DNA from: Diaphorobacter sp. HDW4B
GTDB taxonomy: Bacteria > Pseudomonadota > Gammaproteobacteria > Burkholderiales > Burkholderiaceae_C
Assembly (NCBI RefSeq): GCF_011305535.1
Contig: NZ_CP049906.1
Location: 248,001-312,000 of the forward strand
Direction of reading: 5' to 3'
DNA length: 64,000 bases
Position numbers and translations under genes: made by a program. Every line of letters begins with the position of its first letter. The first letter of the stretch is position 1. The notes beneath the pieces are model-generated. The model was given only the letters and a program-made list of their open reading frames with translations. It searched no databases and had not been told where the DNA came from. Positions 1 through 8,801 of the stretch are shown one piece after another.

Positions 1-105
1 TTTTAACGAGTGTTTCCTCAAAACTTCCATTCGGAGGCAGGAATTCTTCGATTTTTCGTGGAAGCGCTGCATAATTGAATCTATTTCAATCAGCGGAAGG
101 TAACC

Positions 106-1287
106 ATGAATCTCACACAAGCCATCAGGCGACAGAACCTGGAAGACATCGAGGTACAGGCTACTCGTGTGGCAGGCATGATGGCGGCAATCCGCTCTGC
201 GATGCTGCCACCCACTGCCGCCAAGTCTGCTCCTAGTATGAGCATCTCGCAACTGGCACAGCTGTGCCAAGTAGATAAGACGAAGATCACCTATCGAGTG
301 AAGCGCGGCGATCTGCCAGCCGGGACCATGGTTGGCAACAAGAGAGTCTGGTCAATGGAGGAAACTCAGGAATGGGTCCGCGCCTTCAGAGCAGATCATC
401 TGCGTCCCAATGATGCGGTCGGTACCACCATCACCGTGGCCAACTTCAAGGGCGGCGTGGCCAAAACGACGACGGCAGTGGCCCTTTCTCAAGGCTTGTC
501 CCTGCGTGGACACAAGGTGCTGCTGCTGGATCTGGACCCTCAAGGTTCGGCAACCACTCTGTTCGGGGTTCTTCCCGATGCGGAAGTCGAAGTCGAAAAC
601 ACAGCCATGCCGCTGTTCTCCGGAGAGCATGCCGACCTGAGCTACGCGATTCGCAAGACTTACTGGCCCTCCGTCGATCTGATCTGTGCGGCCCCTCTTC
701 TCTTTGGTGCTGAATTTGTCCTCCCCGCACGGCAATCATCCGACCCAGGCTTCGAGTTCTGGCGGGTTCTTGACCGTGGTCTTGACCAAGCGAGAGCGGA
801 ATACGATGTGATCGTGATCGACACCCCCCCTGCCCTGTCTTACGTGACCATCAATGCGTTGATGGCGGCCGACGGTGTGATCATGCCTGTTCCTCCCTCG
901 GCTCTGGACTTTGCATCCAGCGCTCAATTCTGGGATCTGTTCTCCGACTTGTGCAACCAGCTCATTCGTGCTCGCGGACAGGACAAGACTTTTGAGTTCA
1001 TCGACGTGCTGCTGTCTCGTGTCGAATCGTCCGACGCGGCCAGTTCGGTCGTTCGTCAATGGGTGATTGAGGCTTATGGCGACAAGGTTCTGCCGATCGA
1101 GATTCCCAAGACAGCAGTCACATCTTCTGCGAGCGCCGAGTTCGGAACCGTCTATGACGTTCCCAAGGGCTCGATGAATGCGAAGACGTTCAGCCGTGCT
1201 CGCGATGCATACGATCGGATGGTGGAACTTGTCGAACAGCAAGTCGAAGCTGTCTGGGCCTCTCAGCTTGAAAATGGAGATGAATGA
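106..1287 (+). CDS. parA: ParA-type plasmid partition ATPase
   Basis: This is a partition ATPase that positions replicon copies over the nucleoid together with ParB. The N-terminal part (about residues 45-95, starting SISQLAQLCQV) looks like a winged or MerR-like helix-turn-helix, as in long type Ia ParAs that also repress their own promoter. The deviant Walker A motif FKGGVAKTT is at residues 114-122, followed by LLLDLDPQGS and the Walker B-like VIVIDTPP. The length of 393 residues is normal for this class. The ATG is preceded by AAGGTAACC, a good ribosome-binding site. The 3' end overlaps parB by four bases, so the two are translationally coupled. Function is assigned from motifs; autoregulation is inferred from the family. 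Confidence 0.95.
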   Translation: MNLTQAIRRQNLEDIEVQATRVAGMMAAIRSAMLPPTAAKSAPSMSISQLAQLCQVDKTKITYRVKRGDLPAGTMVGNKRVWSMEETQEWVRAFRADHLRPNDAVGTTITVANFKGGVAKTTTAVALSQGLSLRGHKVLLLDLDPQGSATTLFGVLPDAEVEVENTAMPLFSGEHADLSYAIRKTYWPSVDLICAAPLLFGAEFVLPARQSSDPGFEFWRVLDRGLDQARAEYDVIVIDTPPALSYVTINALMAADGVIMPVPPSALDFASSAQFWDLFSDLCNQLIRARGQDKTFEFIDVLLSRVESSDAASSVVRQWVIEAYGDKVLPIEIPKTAVTSSASAEFGTVYDVPKGSMNAKTFSRARDAYDRMVELVEQQVEAVWASQLENGDE

Positions 1288-2321
1288 TGAGCATTCGGGA
1301 CAAAGCCTCCAAGATCAATTTTGGGCAGTTGCCAGGCATGGCTCCTACCGAGCCAGCCGACAAGCCTGAATTGAAGCCCAAGACGGCTCCTGGATTCTTG
1401 ATGGCACATGCGGCCAATCAGAAATCCGATTTGCTTCGTGAGAACGAAACGCTGAAGGAGCAGGTTCAAGATCTGACGGTTGCAGCTTCGCGAGTCAAGG
1501 AGCTTCAGGAAGAGGCGAAGGTCTGGGAGAACGCGAAGGTCACCCGTCAGATCGACACAGCCCTCATCGTTCGGAGCCCCTGGGCAAACCGTGATCCCAA
1601 GCACTTTGAGACGGCCCAGTTTCAGCAACTGAAGCTGGAAATTGAGAATGCCGGTGGAAACGTTGTGCCGATCAAGGTACGACCCATAGCCAATGGCAAG
1701 TATGAGATTGTCTATGGCCACCGTCGTTATGAGGCTTGCAAACAGTTGGGCTTGCCAGTGCTGGCGCTGGTCGACAACCTGGACGATGTCGGACTCTTCG
1801 TGGAGATGGAGCGCGAGAACAGAAACCGTGACGATCTTTCTCCTTGGGAGAAGGGCGTCTGGTACCAGTCGATCCTGAAGCGCGGACTGTTCCCATCCCA
1901 CAGAAAACTCGCGGATGCCATTGGCTTGGATCAGTCTACCGTCAGCCGTGCGATCACCATTGCTGAATTGCCGCCTCAAGTGGTTGAGGCTTTTTCTTCG
2001 CCGCTCGATCTGCAGTATCGCTGGACAGCTCCATTGCTGAGCGCGTGGTCGACTGATCAAGACGCGCTTCTTGAACGAATTGATGCCATCAAGGCAAAGA
2101 GCCCTCGACCCAATGCTGGTTCGATCTTCACGTTTCTATCTGCGCCACCATCGACGAAAGAAGATCGCTCGCAGAAGGAAATCCTGGTCAATGGGCAGAA
2201 GGTGGCGAGCCTCAAGCTTGATAAAAATGGGGGTGGTCAGTTGACGTTTCCGAAGGGGATGCTCTCTGAAGCAAGGCTTCTGAAACTGATCAAGTTTGTC
2301 GAGGAGCTTGCTTCCAAGTGA
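1284..2321 (+). CDS. parB: ParB-type centromere-binding protein
   Basis: This is the DNA-binding partner of ParA. A coiled-coil-like stretch at residues 48-82 is followed by the ParB/Srx-like N-terminal domain (box II motif GHRRYEA at 145-151, then ERENRNRDDLSPWE). A helix-turn-helix lies at about 204-225 (HRKLADAIGLDQSTVSRAI). A C-terminal dimerisation region follows. The 345-residue length is typical of megaplasmid and chromid ParBs. Two ATGs lie in tandem at 1284 and 1287; the first overlaps the parA stop. The TGA stop (2319-2321) is formed by the first three bases of the adjoining 38-bp repeat array, which is the probable binding site. Binding to those repeats is inferred from position and symmetry only. 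Confidence 0.95.
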   Translation: MMSIRDKASKINFGQLPGMAPTEPADKPELKPKTAPGFLMAHAANQKSDLLRENETLKEQVQDLTVAASRVKELQEEAKVWENAKVTRQIDTALIVRSPWANRDPKHFETAQFQQLKLEIENAGGNVVPIKVRPIANGKYEIVYGHRRYEACKQLGLPVLALVDNLDDVGLFVEMERENRNRDDLSPWEKGVWYQSILKRGLFPSHRKLADAIGLDQSTVSRAITIAELPPQVVEAFSSPLDLQYRWTAPLLSAWSTDQDALLERIDAIKAKSPRPNAGSIFTFLSAPPSTKEDRSQKEILVNGQKVASLKLDKNGGGQLTFPKGMLSEARLLKLIKFVEELASK

Positions 2322-2989
2322 TGCGCGGTGCATCACCCCCGGTACAGGAAGAGGAGTGATGCGCGGTGCATCACCCCCGGTACAGGAAGAGGAGTGATGC
2401 GCGGTGCATCACCCCCGGTACAGGAAGAGGAGTGATGCGCGGTGCATCACCCCCGGTACAGGAAGAGGAGTGATGCGCGGTGCATCACCCCCGGTACAGG
2501 AAGAGGAGTGATGCGCGGTGCATCACCCCCGGTACAGGAAGAGGAGTGATGCGCGGTGCATCACCCCCGGTACAGGAAGAGGAGTGATGCGCGGTGCATC
2601 ACCCCCGGTACAGGAAGAGGAGTGATGCGCGGTGCATCACCCCCGGTACAGGAAGAGGAGTGATGCGCGGTGCATCACCCCCGGTACAGGAAGAGGAGTG
2701 ATGCGCGGTGCATCACCCCCGGTACAGGAAGAGGAGTGATGCGCGGTGCATCACCCCCGGTACAGGAAGAGGAGTGATGCGCGGTGCATCACCCCCGGTA
2801 CAGGAAGAGGAGTGATGCGCGGTGCATCACTCCCAGTACAGGAAGAGGAGTGATGCGCGGTGCATCACTCCCAGTACAGGAAGAGGAGTGATGCGCGGTG
2901 CATCACTCCCAGTACAGGAAGAGGAGTGATGCGCGGTGCATCACTCCCAGTACAGGAAGAGGAGTGATGCGCGGTGCATCACTCCCAGT
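2319..2989. repeat. 18-copy array of 38-bp direct repeats, probable ParB centromere
   Basis: Seventeen complete 38-bp units and a final 25-bp partial unit start every 38 bases from 2319 to 2965 with no intervening spacer. Each unit contains the 19-bp interrupted palindrome GTGATGC-N5-GCATCAC (the first G is the last base of the preceding unit). The first 13 units read CACCCCCGG after the palindrome. The units from 2813 on read CACTCCCAG, so two sequence variants are arranged in two uninterrupted blocks. The location immediately after parB and the twofold symmetry fit a partition site (parS/parC). Short reading frames inside the array are by-products of the repetition. An iteron-type replication origin is the alternative, but no Rep gene is visible. 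Confidence 0.85.
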
Positions 2990-4495
2990 GGCAAAGGGAT
3001 TGCCGCCTGTAGAGGTCGATGTGCAACGCATCGCGCTAACCGTAATCTCGCTGAAAATTCACAGCCAATCAGATGTTCCTCAGAGAGTGGTTCAACACCA
3101 TTCCAGGGGGAGTCGTTTTCGAAAATCGTCTGAATTTCTCGTCGAGTAGTCGATGAAATCAGCTGTTCCGTATCAGTTCAAAGGTAGAAAAAACGGTCGA
3201 AGATGACCGTTTCATTCTAGGTAGGGCAGGGGAGGGCGTTGCACGAATGACCGACGTTTGCCGAACAGTGATCTGGATACGGCCTCCAGCAGCGGAAAAA
3301 TTCCAGTTTCCTAGGCATCAGTTTTGTGGTCATTTGATGCGACAGATGCTGGCGATTTGAATTCGGGAAAAACGAAAGTACGCATGTTTGTCCAGAATAG
3401 AAAGCGCTTTCCTGCGCTGAGAGGGAGACGAGGATGAGCTTGTTCTGCGCAAGCAGGTCGCTCAAACACATCTGGCTGGGTCCACCAACGCGCCTTCACT
3501 GCATGAACAACAGACGTCGTTTGTTGAATTGACGCGCTTGGAATTGCAATTCACGATCATTCTTTCTGCCGCAGCACTCGATAAAGTGACCATGCGAATG
3601 TGGCATTCGGCGATTGAAGACCGTTCAGTTACCACGAGGATGTTTCAACTCAATTTGGATCGGAATTTCCTTCGGGCCTACATGATGCGGACCTGACATG
3701 GCGACTACGACACTTTGCGACAGAGAATTTCCAAAAATCTTCATGAAGACGCGAAATGCGGCCCTTGGATGCGTTTTATGCCTCTACCCTCATCAACCCC
3801 TTGCCGCACGGGAGATCGTCGTTTCTGAGGCGTTCTGAGAGGTCGGTTTTTCAGTACGTCAGGGCGCCCAAAAGCCCCAATCAGAGGTTTTTGAGCCCGG
3901 TTAGGGGTATTGCATGGGTTGAGAATCTATCAGCTACAAATGCGATCCAGGCCCTTGCTGAACGGCGACAAGTTGAACCGGACATTGGTGTCATATGGGT
4001 TGTGCACTGCCACTCGGCGGATGAGCGACATGGGTGTTCGATGCTGCTTGGCAACGCAATCAAGGCGACGAGGGCATGCGCTATCCGGACGCGACAGCTT
4101 TTCCGATTTATAGCTCGTTGTCTGGATCTGAAGATTTGTATTTGCTTGATGAGAAAGTCGAGCAGAGATTTTTTGTGAAATCCCCAATGGGGTTTCCAGG
4201 CCCTGACAGTTCAATGTGCAAGAGAAGAGGGGAGGGGGCCTCCTGCTGGGGCAAGACGTAGGCATTGTTTTGTCGCATCAACAGTTGGACGCGAGTCGTT
4301 TCTTGAGCCCTGTTTTCATCCGCGAGGGAGGCGAATCAGCTACGAAATGAGGATTGTGCGATCTAGTCTCTCACTTCATTCTCCTGGGCGACAGCCCTGA
4401 CTTTTTGAACTACTATCCGTTTAAAAATCAATAACTTAGCACTTTGATGCCCAACGGATGGTCGATGTCGTTGTCAGCGTAAATAATTAATTGTC
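2990..4495. other. Intergenic region without a recognisable gene, possible origin region
   Basis: About 1.5 kb between the repeat array and the dif-like site. The short open frames here (for example 3756-4178 on the plus strand and 3930-4265 on the minus strand) have no recognisable motifs or ribosome-binding sites and overlap each other in several frames, so I do not call them. The segment from about 4380 to 4495 is clearly A+T-richer than its surroundings. A perfect 12-bp palindrome GAATTGCAATTC lies at 3541-3552. Replication functions are possible but nothing in the sequence proves them. Confidence 0.4.
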
Positions 4496-4523
4496 ACGAA
4501 CGATAATAAGGTTTATCGTCCTA
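4496..4523. other. Candidate dif-like recombination site
   Basis: A 28-bp stretch can be divided into 11-6-11. The inner arms are ACGATAA and TTATCGT (4500-4506 and 4513-4519), a perfect 7-bp inverted repeat around the 6-bp centre TAAGGT. XerCD dif sites are known to have ATAA-N6-TTAT at the arm-core junctions, which is what is seen here. The site ends 83 bp before the start of a tyrosine recombinase gene. I infer that it is the crossover site for replicon dimer resolution by that recombinase or by chromosomal XerCD; a regulatory operator of the recombinase gene is the alternative. Confidence 0.5.
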
Positions 4524-4606
4524 TTGTTGAAATTCTATAATCCAGCTATTTCCAACCTGTTTGGACGGAGTTCAGATCAGTGCTGACCGTTCTGTAGACC
4601 TGAGAC

Positions 4607-6745
4607 ATGAACAAGATCTTCAGACCTGTGCAATTCGATGAGATAGCGGATGTCACGCTATCCGGCGCGCCATTGGCGCCACGACGAAAAAGAGGGCGCC
4701 CGCGTGGCTCTGTCGCACAGGTCGTTCAACAGCCGATTTCCGCAGACGACATTGCATTTTTGCGATCGATCATTCAGGGGGTGTCTCCACAGGCTGCGGC
4801 CAAGCTCTATTTGGCGCATCGTGGAGACGTGTCGGAGCGCAGTGGTGCCTCGCGCTACTACGAGCATTTGCGTATGCGCATCGAGGCGGCAGCGTCCACA
4901 TGGCCGGAGCTTGCCAAACAGGTGGATGTCGTGTGGGGGAGGGCAGGGGGGCTTCCGGAAAAACCAACAGTGGCGGAGCCACAAGTAGTCGCGCCGCTCT
5001 TCGCTCCAGCCGCCACAGTGGAAAAGCGTATGTCATTGGAAGACTTCGCCGCTCAGTATCCGGAAGACATGTACTCCGAGCGAGAACTGCTGGAGTTGTA
5101 CCTCGAAGAGTTTCCTGAAGAGTCAGTGTCAGGCGTGCCTGGTGATGCAGGTGTGACAGCCAGCGCAAAGGCTGCGCCTGAGAGGCTTCCTGCCGAAGCC
5201 GCCTCCGCAAAGTATTCGTTGTCTGATCAACTGGCTGCGTTGGCGTGGATGGACCGCAGGCTGGCAGTACGACCTTCGCGAAACGACGAGGTCCTGCAAT
5301 GGATTGAATTCACGTCTGTTCAAGCTCAGGCGCTCAAAGAAAAGAAGGTCACCACTTTGGCGGAGCTGCGGGTCTGGATGGCCGTTGCAGGTGCACGCTG
5401 GTGGGACTGCATTCCTCGATATGGTCGGCTCAGAGGAAAGCGGTTGATTGCTTGGCTGGATCACCATGGGATCGATCCGGAGGCAAGTCTTTCTCAGTCC
5501 AAAGTCGATTCGGGAAGGCATGGTCCTGAAAAGACAGCGCTCGTTCCCTTTGAACAAATGGTTTGGCCCGATGCCTTGCGAGGCGAGCGTGGTGGGTATC
5601 GCAGTGATCAGCCAAACACGCTGGGTGCAAGCAGTGACATTCAAGCGGTGCAGGCCTGGTTTGCGACGCTTGAGGAGAAGACTGCTGCGACCAGAAAAGC
5701 ATACAAGCGTGCCACAGAACGTCTTGCCTTATGGGCGCTGATGGAGCGTGGTGTAGCCATCAGCGCGTTGACAACGCAGGATATCGAAGAGTTTTTTTCA
5801 TTTCTTCAAGATCCGCCTGACCATTGGGTTCAGTCCCATGTGCGAACACGGATGGCGCAGGACTGGCGCCCATTGAAAGGGGCTCTGAACGATGCGAGCC
5901 AGCAATTGACATCGGCAGCAGTGCGTAGATTGTTTGCCTTGTGGCATGCCGCTGGATATCTTCGAATAAATCCAACAGCCCAACTGCAGGGCAACGCCAA
6001 ACGGCAAGTGAAGCTGGATGTGATGAGGTCGTTCTCGGCGCAAGACAAGACGGTCATTCGTCAAACTTTGGAGGGCATGGAGAATGGTCCTCGAAAGCGA
6101 AGACTTGTTGCGCTGATTCGATTGCTGCAGACCGCTGGATTGCGTCGTGCCGAATGCGCGAACATGACATGGAAGCAGCTCGAAAAAGTGAGCCAGTTCG
6201 GATCGGATGCCCCATGCTGGACGTTGAAGATCAAGGGGCATGGGGAACGCGAACGTGTAGTGCCCATTCATGATCTGGCATATGCAGCCTTGGAAGACCA
6301 TCGCAACGACCGGCTTGCGTTGATCGAAACCGGCGCCTTGTCGATGTATGCGGATATCGCCCCACTCGACATGCCGTTGATCGGAATTCTGGATGAGCGC
6401 CTTGCTCAGCATGCAGAGAAATCGGAAGGCGTGATGCCTCACAACGCACGCCGCGAGGCCAATGAAACAGGAAGTCTGAGCAGTGGGCGGATCTATGGAG
6501 TATTGAAAGACTTCTTCGTCCAATGCGCCAATCGTGCGGGTGCTGCCAACTCGGATTTCATGGCTGCCTCGACGCACTGGTTGCGCCACACATACGCGCA
6601 TGACTCATTGCAAGCCAGTGCCAACGATGTGCGCATGGTTCAGCAGTTGCTGGGGCACTCGGACATCAACACCACGACGATGTATCTGCCGCAGGACGTT
6701 CGCGAACAGGTGCTGATGGTGAGCAGAATTGTTCCGATTGTGTAG
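4607..6745 (+). CDS. Tyrosine recombinase with extended N-terminal domain
   Basis: This is a site-specific recombinase of the phage integrase family, 712 residues, about twice the size of XerC or XerD. Residues 1-330 form an accessory N-terminal part of the kind often found on integrase-like proteins of Burkholderiales; it begins with a basic AT-hook-like RRKRGRPRG. A SAM-like core-binding domain follows (about 340-460), then the catalytic domain. All catalytic residues are visible: Arg in AGLRRAE, Lys in IKGHGERER, His657 and Arg660 in THWLRH, His684 in LLGHSD and Tyr693 in TMYL. The gene stands alone downstream of parAB and the dif-like site, which suggests a role in dimer resolution rather than phage integration. 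No excisionase or attachment-site duplication is seen. Confidence 0.9.
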   Translation: MNKIFRPVQFDEIADVTLSGAPLAPRRKRGRPRGSVAQVVQQPISADDIAFLRSIIQGVSPQAAAKLYLAHRGDVSERSGASRYYEHLRMRIEAAASTWPELAKQVDVVWGRAGGLPEKPTVAEPQVVAPLFAPAATVEKRMSLEDFAAQYPEDMYSERELLELYLEEFPEESVSGVPGDAGVTASAKAAPERLPAEAASAKYSLSDQLAALAWMDRRLAVRPSRNDEVLQWIEFTSVQAQALKEKKVTTLAELRVWMAVAGARWWDCIPRYGRLRGKRLIAWLDHHGIDPEASLSQSKVDSGRHGPEKTALVPFEQMVWPDALRGERGGYRSDQPNTLGASSDIQAVQAWFATLEEKTAATRKAYKRATERLALWALMERGVAISALTTQDIEEFFSFLQDPPDHWVQSHVRTRMAQDWRPLKGALNDASQQLTSAAVRRLFALWHAAGYLRINPTAQLQGNAKRQVKLDVMRSFSAQDKTVIRQTLEGMENGPRKRRLVALIRLLQTAGLRRAECANMTWKQLEKVSQFGSDAPCWTLKIKGHGERERVVPIHDLAYAALEDHRNDRLALIETGALSMYADIAPLDMPLIGILDERLAQHAEKSEGVMPHNARREANETGSLSSGRIYGVLKDFFVQCANRAGAANSDFMAASTHWLRHTYAHDSLQASANDVRMVQQLLGHSDINTTTMYLPQDVREQVLMVSRIVPIV

Positions 6746-6786
6746 GTATGTCTAGTTGAAGCCACGTTGGTGCGTAGCTTCACGTA

Positions 6787-7232
6787 GGTCAAAGCGCTGG
6801 GCAAACTCCTGGTGTTGGCGGGCGTTTGCGATGGCTTCATTGGCAATCGCATGTACACCAAGTACAACGTGGTCTCGAACGATCTAATCAACATGGGAGG
6901 CCCCCCAAGACAGATCGATAGTCGACAATTCCGTGTTTGCAGACCGCCTATGCGAGTCAGGGCGTTGTTGAAAAAAAACCGGTGCGGGTTGGTATCGCTA
7001 CGAGGCCGCGAACCCACGCATTCCGCTGCATGACTCACTGGTGCATGAAATGATCACCGTCTGGCGCAAAAGCCGTGCATATGCCGTGCGTGACATGTCC
7101 GAAGAGGAAATACTCCGTCATTGCATTGGCGCGTTGGCGGAAGAAGGAGAGCGCTTGCTGAGCGAGGGCATAGCCCAGCGCATGAGCGATATCGATGTGG
7201 TCTACGTCAACGGTATGGCTTTCCGCGTGTGA
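6787..7232 (+). pseudogene. Decayed 3-hydroxyacyl-CoA dehydrogenase (C-terminal part)
   Basis: Translated fragments in different frames match the C-terminal half of FadB-like 3-hydroxyacyl-CoA dehydrogenases. One reads KALGKLLVLAGVCDGFIGNR (from about 6790). A second reads GAGWYRYEAANPRIP (about 6982-7026). The third carries EEGERLLSEGIAQRMSDIDV and ends at 7232. The NAD-binding N-terminal half is missing, a deletion separates the first two pieces, and there is no start codon in a sensible place. The 63-codon frame at 7041-7232 is therefore a relic, not a small gene. It probably marks an old insertion or recombination boundary between the maintenance region and the catabolic genes. Confidence 0.75.
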
Positions 7233-7509
7233 GCGGAGGGCCGATGTTTTTTGCGTCGCGGATGAATTGGATTGCTGGGATGGATTCGTCTCAGTAGTTC
7301 GGTCACCACCGAGTTTTTGCAACCCGGGGTGTGTGGAAACAGCCTTGTTCAGTCAAGGCCTCCCACTGAGCATCGAGTGAGCATGCGATGCATGTCCGTA
7401 TGCTGAGCAAGCTCCGAGATCGACGAGAATCCTGAAAGTGTTCGCTGCATTCGAGAAATTTCTCGGCTATCGGCACGAGTTGATTGGAGTCCGGTTAAAG
7501 TCTGCAACG

Positions 7510-7935
7510 ATGAAAGTTGATCATATGGAGTCTGAAGTCGAGCTCCCCGAATTGGCGCCTTTTGCTGTGTCACTGGGTTTGCGTACCGCGTCCGTCGGCA
7601 GTGGGCGCGCGGTGTTGACACTGGAACCACGCGAGGACTTGATGAATCGTCGTGGGGTGGTTCATGGTGGCGTTCTGGCGACCATGGTTGATAGTGCGAT
7701 GGCTCGCGCGAGTCGAACGGTAGCGGGTGTGTCCGAATTGGGGGGAACCACCGATCTGCATGTCCAGTATTTGCGTCCGGGTATAGGCAGTCTGCGTGTG
7801 GAGGCATGGGTGGAACATGCAGCAAAGTCCATGAGCTTTTGTCGAGCAGAAGTGCGAAATGCCGCCGATGAATTGGTCGCTGTGGGGTCGGCGTCACTCA
7901 AATTGCGACGGGCCTCTCGTTCAGCAATAGCTTGA
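7510..7935 (+). CDS. PaaI-type hotdog acyl-CoA thioesterase
   Basis: A single hotdog-fold domain protein of the PaaI/YbaW group, likely to hydrolyse aryl- or acyl-CoA thioesters in the cytoplasm. The signature NRRGVVHGGVLATMVDSAMA contains the HGG loop and the acidic residue used in catalysis, and the C-terminal strand pattern (LHVQYLRPG...VEAWVEHAAKSMSFCRAEV) is complete. I chose the ATG at 7510; a second ATG at 7525 is possible and a GTG at 7438 would only add an unconserved extension. No strong Shine-Dalgarno sequence precedes either ATG. It stands alone, convergent to the IclR gene at 8009. It may release CoA from stalled intermediates of the neighbouring aromatic pathways, but its substrate is unknown. 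Confidence 0.8.
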   Translation: MKVDHMESEVELPELAPFAVSLGLRTASVGSGRAVLTLEPREDLMNRRGVVHGGVLATMVDSAMARASRTVAGVSELGGTTDLHVQYLRPGIGSLRVEAWVEHAAKSMSFCRAEVRNAADELVAVGSASLKLRRASRSAIA

Positions 7936-8008
7936 GTCCGGTGGGGTGCCTGCGATTGTCTACTGACGTCGCAGAATCACGATCCTTTTGCTATCTGTTC
8001 ATCTTGAT

Positions 8009-8785
8009 TCAGGGAAGGTGTTGGGGAGAGAGATCAGGATAGGCCTGACGCTGTCGGATTTTCCATGCCGCTTCTTCCAGCAGTGCCTTTATGCACACAG
8101 GGTCCGTGTTGCGTATGTTCTCGGGGCTATCCAGTATGTTCAGTGCCGCAACTATGTCGCCATCTGGATTGAACACGGGCACGACTGCTGCCCCCATACC
8201 AGGCTCCAGCTCGCCCCAGGACATGTAGAACCCGGCTTTGCGGATCTGATCTAGCTTTGCTCGGAATTCATCCCAACTGCTGCCCATATCGTTTGTATGT
8301 ATCTCTTCAGCATGTGATTGGTAGATTTGCTTCTGCTGATGTCTGGGCAGACAGGAGAGCAGAATTTTTGGAGCACCTGCTCGAAACATGGGGCGCTGAC
8401 GACCGCGACTCCGAGCAACGGATGTCGTCGTTGGATTGACTGCCCGCACGCGATGCGTATCGATGACATGGCGGCGGTTGATCAACACTGTCAGAACGAG
8501 CTCTTTGCCCGTCTTCATGGATAGCTCATGCATGACAGGGTCCGCAGCGAGAAGAACTGGGTCACTGCCGCGCAGTTGGTAATCCAACTCGATGATGCGT
8601 GACCCCAACGAATAGTGCCGAGCGGAGACCTTGTTCAAGAGACCAAAATCGACCAGTTCCTTGATGTATCGGTAGCCAGTTGCTCTGGTGAAATTCAATG
8701 CCTCGCATATTTCCTCGGGCTGCCAAATAGGCCTTTGCTGCGAGAAGAGCGAAAGAATGGAGAGTACTTTGGATGGGCTGCTCAT
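8009..8785 (-). CDS. IclR-family transcriptional regulator
   Basis: 258-residue regulator. A winged helix-turn-helix lies at the N-terminus (residues about 5-60, including PEEICEALNFTRATGYRYIKE), followed by an IclR effector domain from about residue 80 to the end (GMGAAVVPVFNPDGDIVAALNILD). The gene is 16 bp downstream of the sigma-54 activator gene on the same strand, so the two probably form one transcript divergent from the meta-cleavage operon. IclR proteins usually sense aromatic or small organic acids; I infer that this one modulates either the operon at 10.8-16.9 kb or its partner activator. The effector is unknown. Confidence 0.88.
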   Translation of the reverse strand: MSSPSKVLSILSLFSQQRPIWQPEEICEALNFTRATGYRYIKELVDFGLLNKVSARHYSLGSRIIELDYQLRGSDPVLLAADPVMHELSMKTGKELVLTVLINRRHVIDTHRVRAVNPTTTSVARSRGRQRPMFRAGAPKILLSCLPRHQQKQIYQSHAEEIHTNDMGSSWDEFRAKLDQIRKAGFYMSWGELEPGMGAAVVPVFNPDGDIVAALNILDSPENIRNTDPVCIKALLEEAAWKIRQRQAYPDLSPQHLP

Positions 8786-8801
8786 GATCTGGTTCGCTCA
8801 C

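Noticed and set aside
2319-2989. CRISPR array
   Set aside because: The 38-bp units are directly adjacent without unique spacers and no cas gene is present; the dyad and position after parB fit a centromere.
2898-3149. Small proteins encoded in and after the repeat array
   Set aside because: The frames arise from translating the repeats in several registers (MHHSQYRKRSD units); no conserved sequence outside the repeats.
3756-4178. 140-codon open frame in the origin-like region
   Set aside because: No ribosome-binding site, no recognisable domain, and competing frames on both strands overlap it.
7041-7232. Small 63-residue gene
   Set aside because: The sequence is the C-terminal end of a 3-hydroxyacyl-CoA dehydrogenase and is part of a relic with upstream fragments in other frames.
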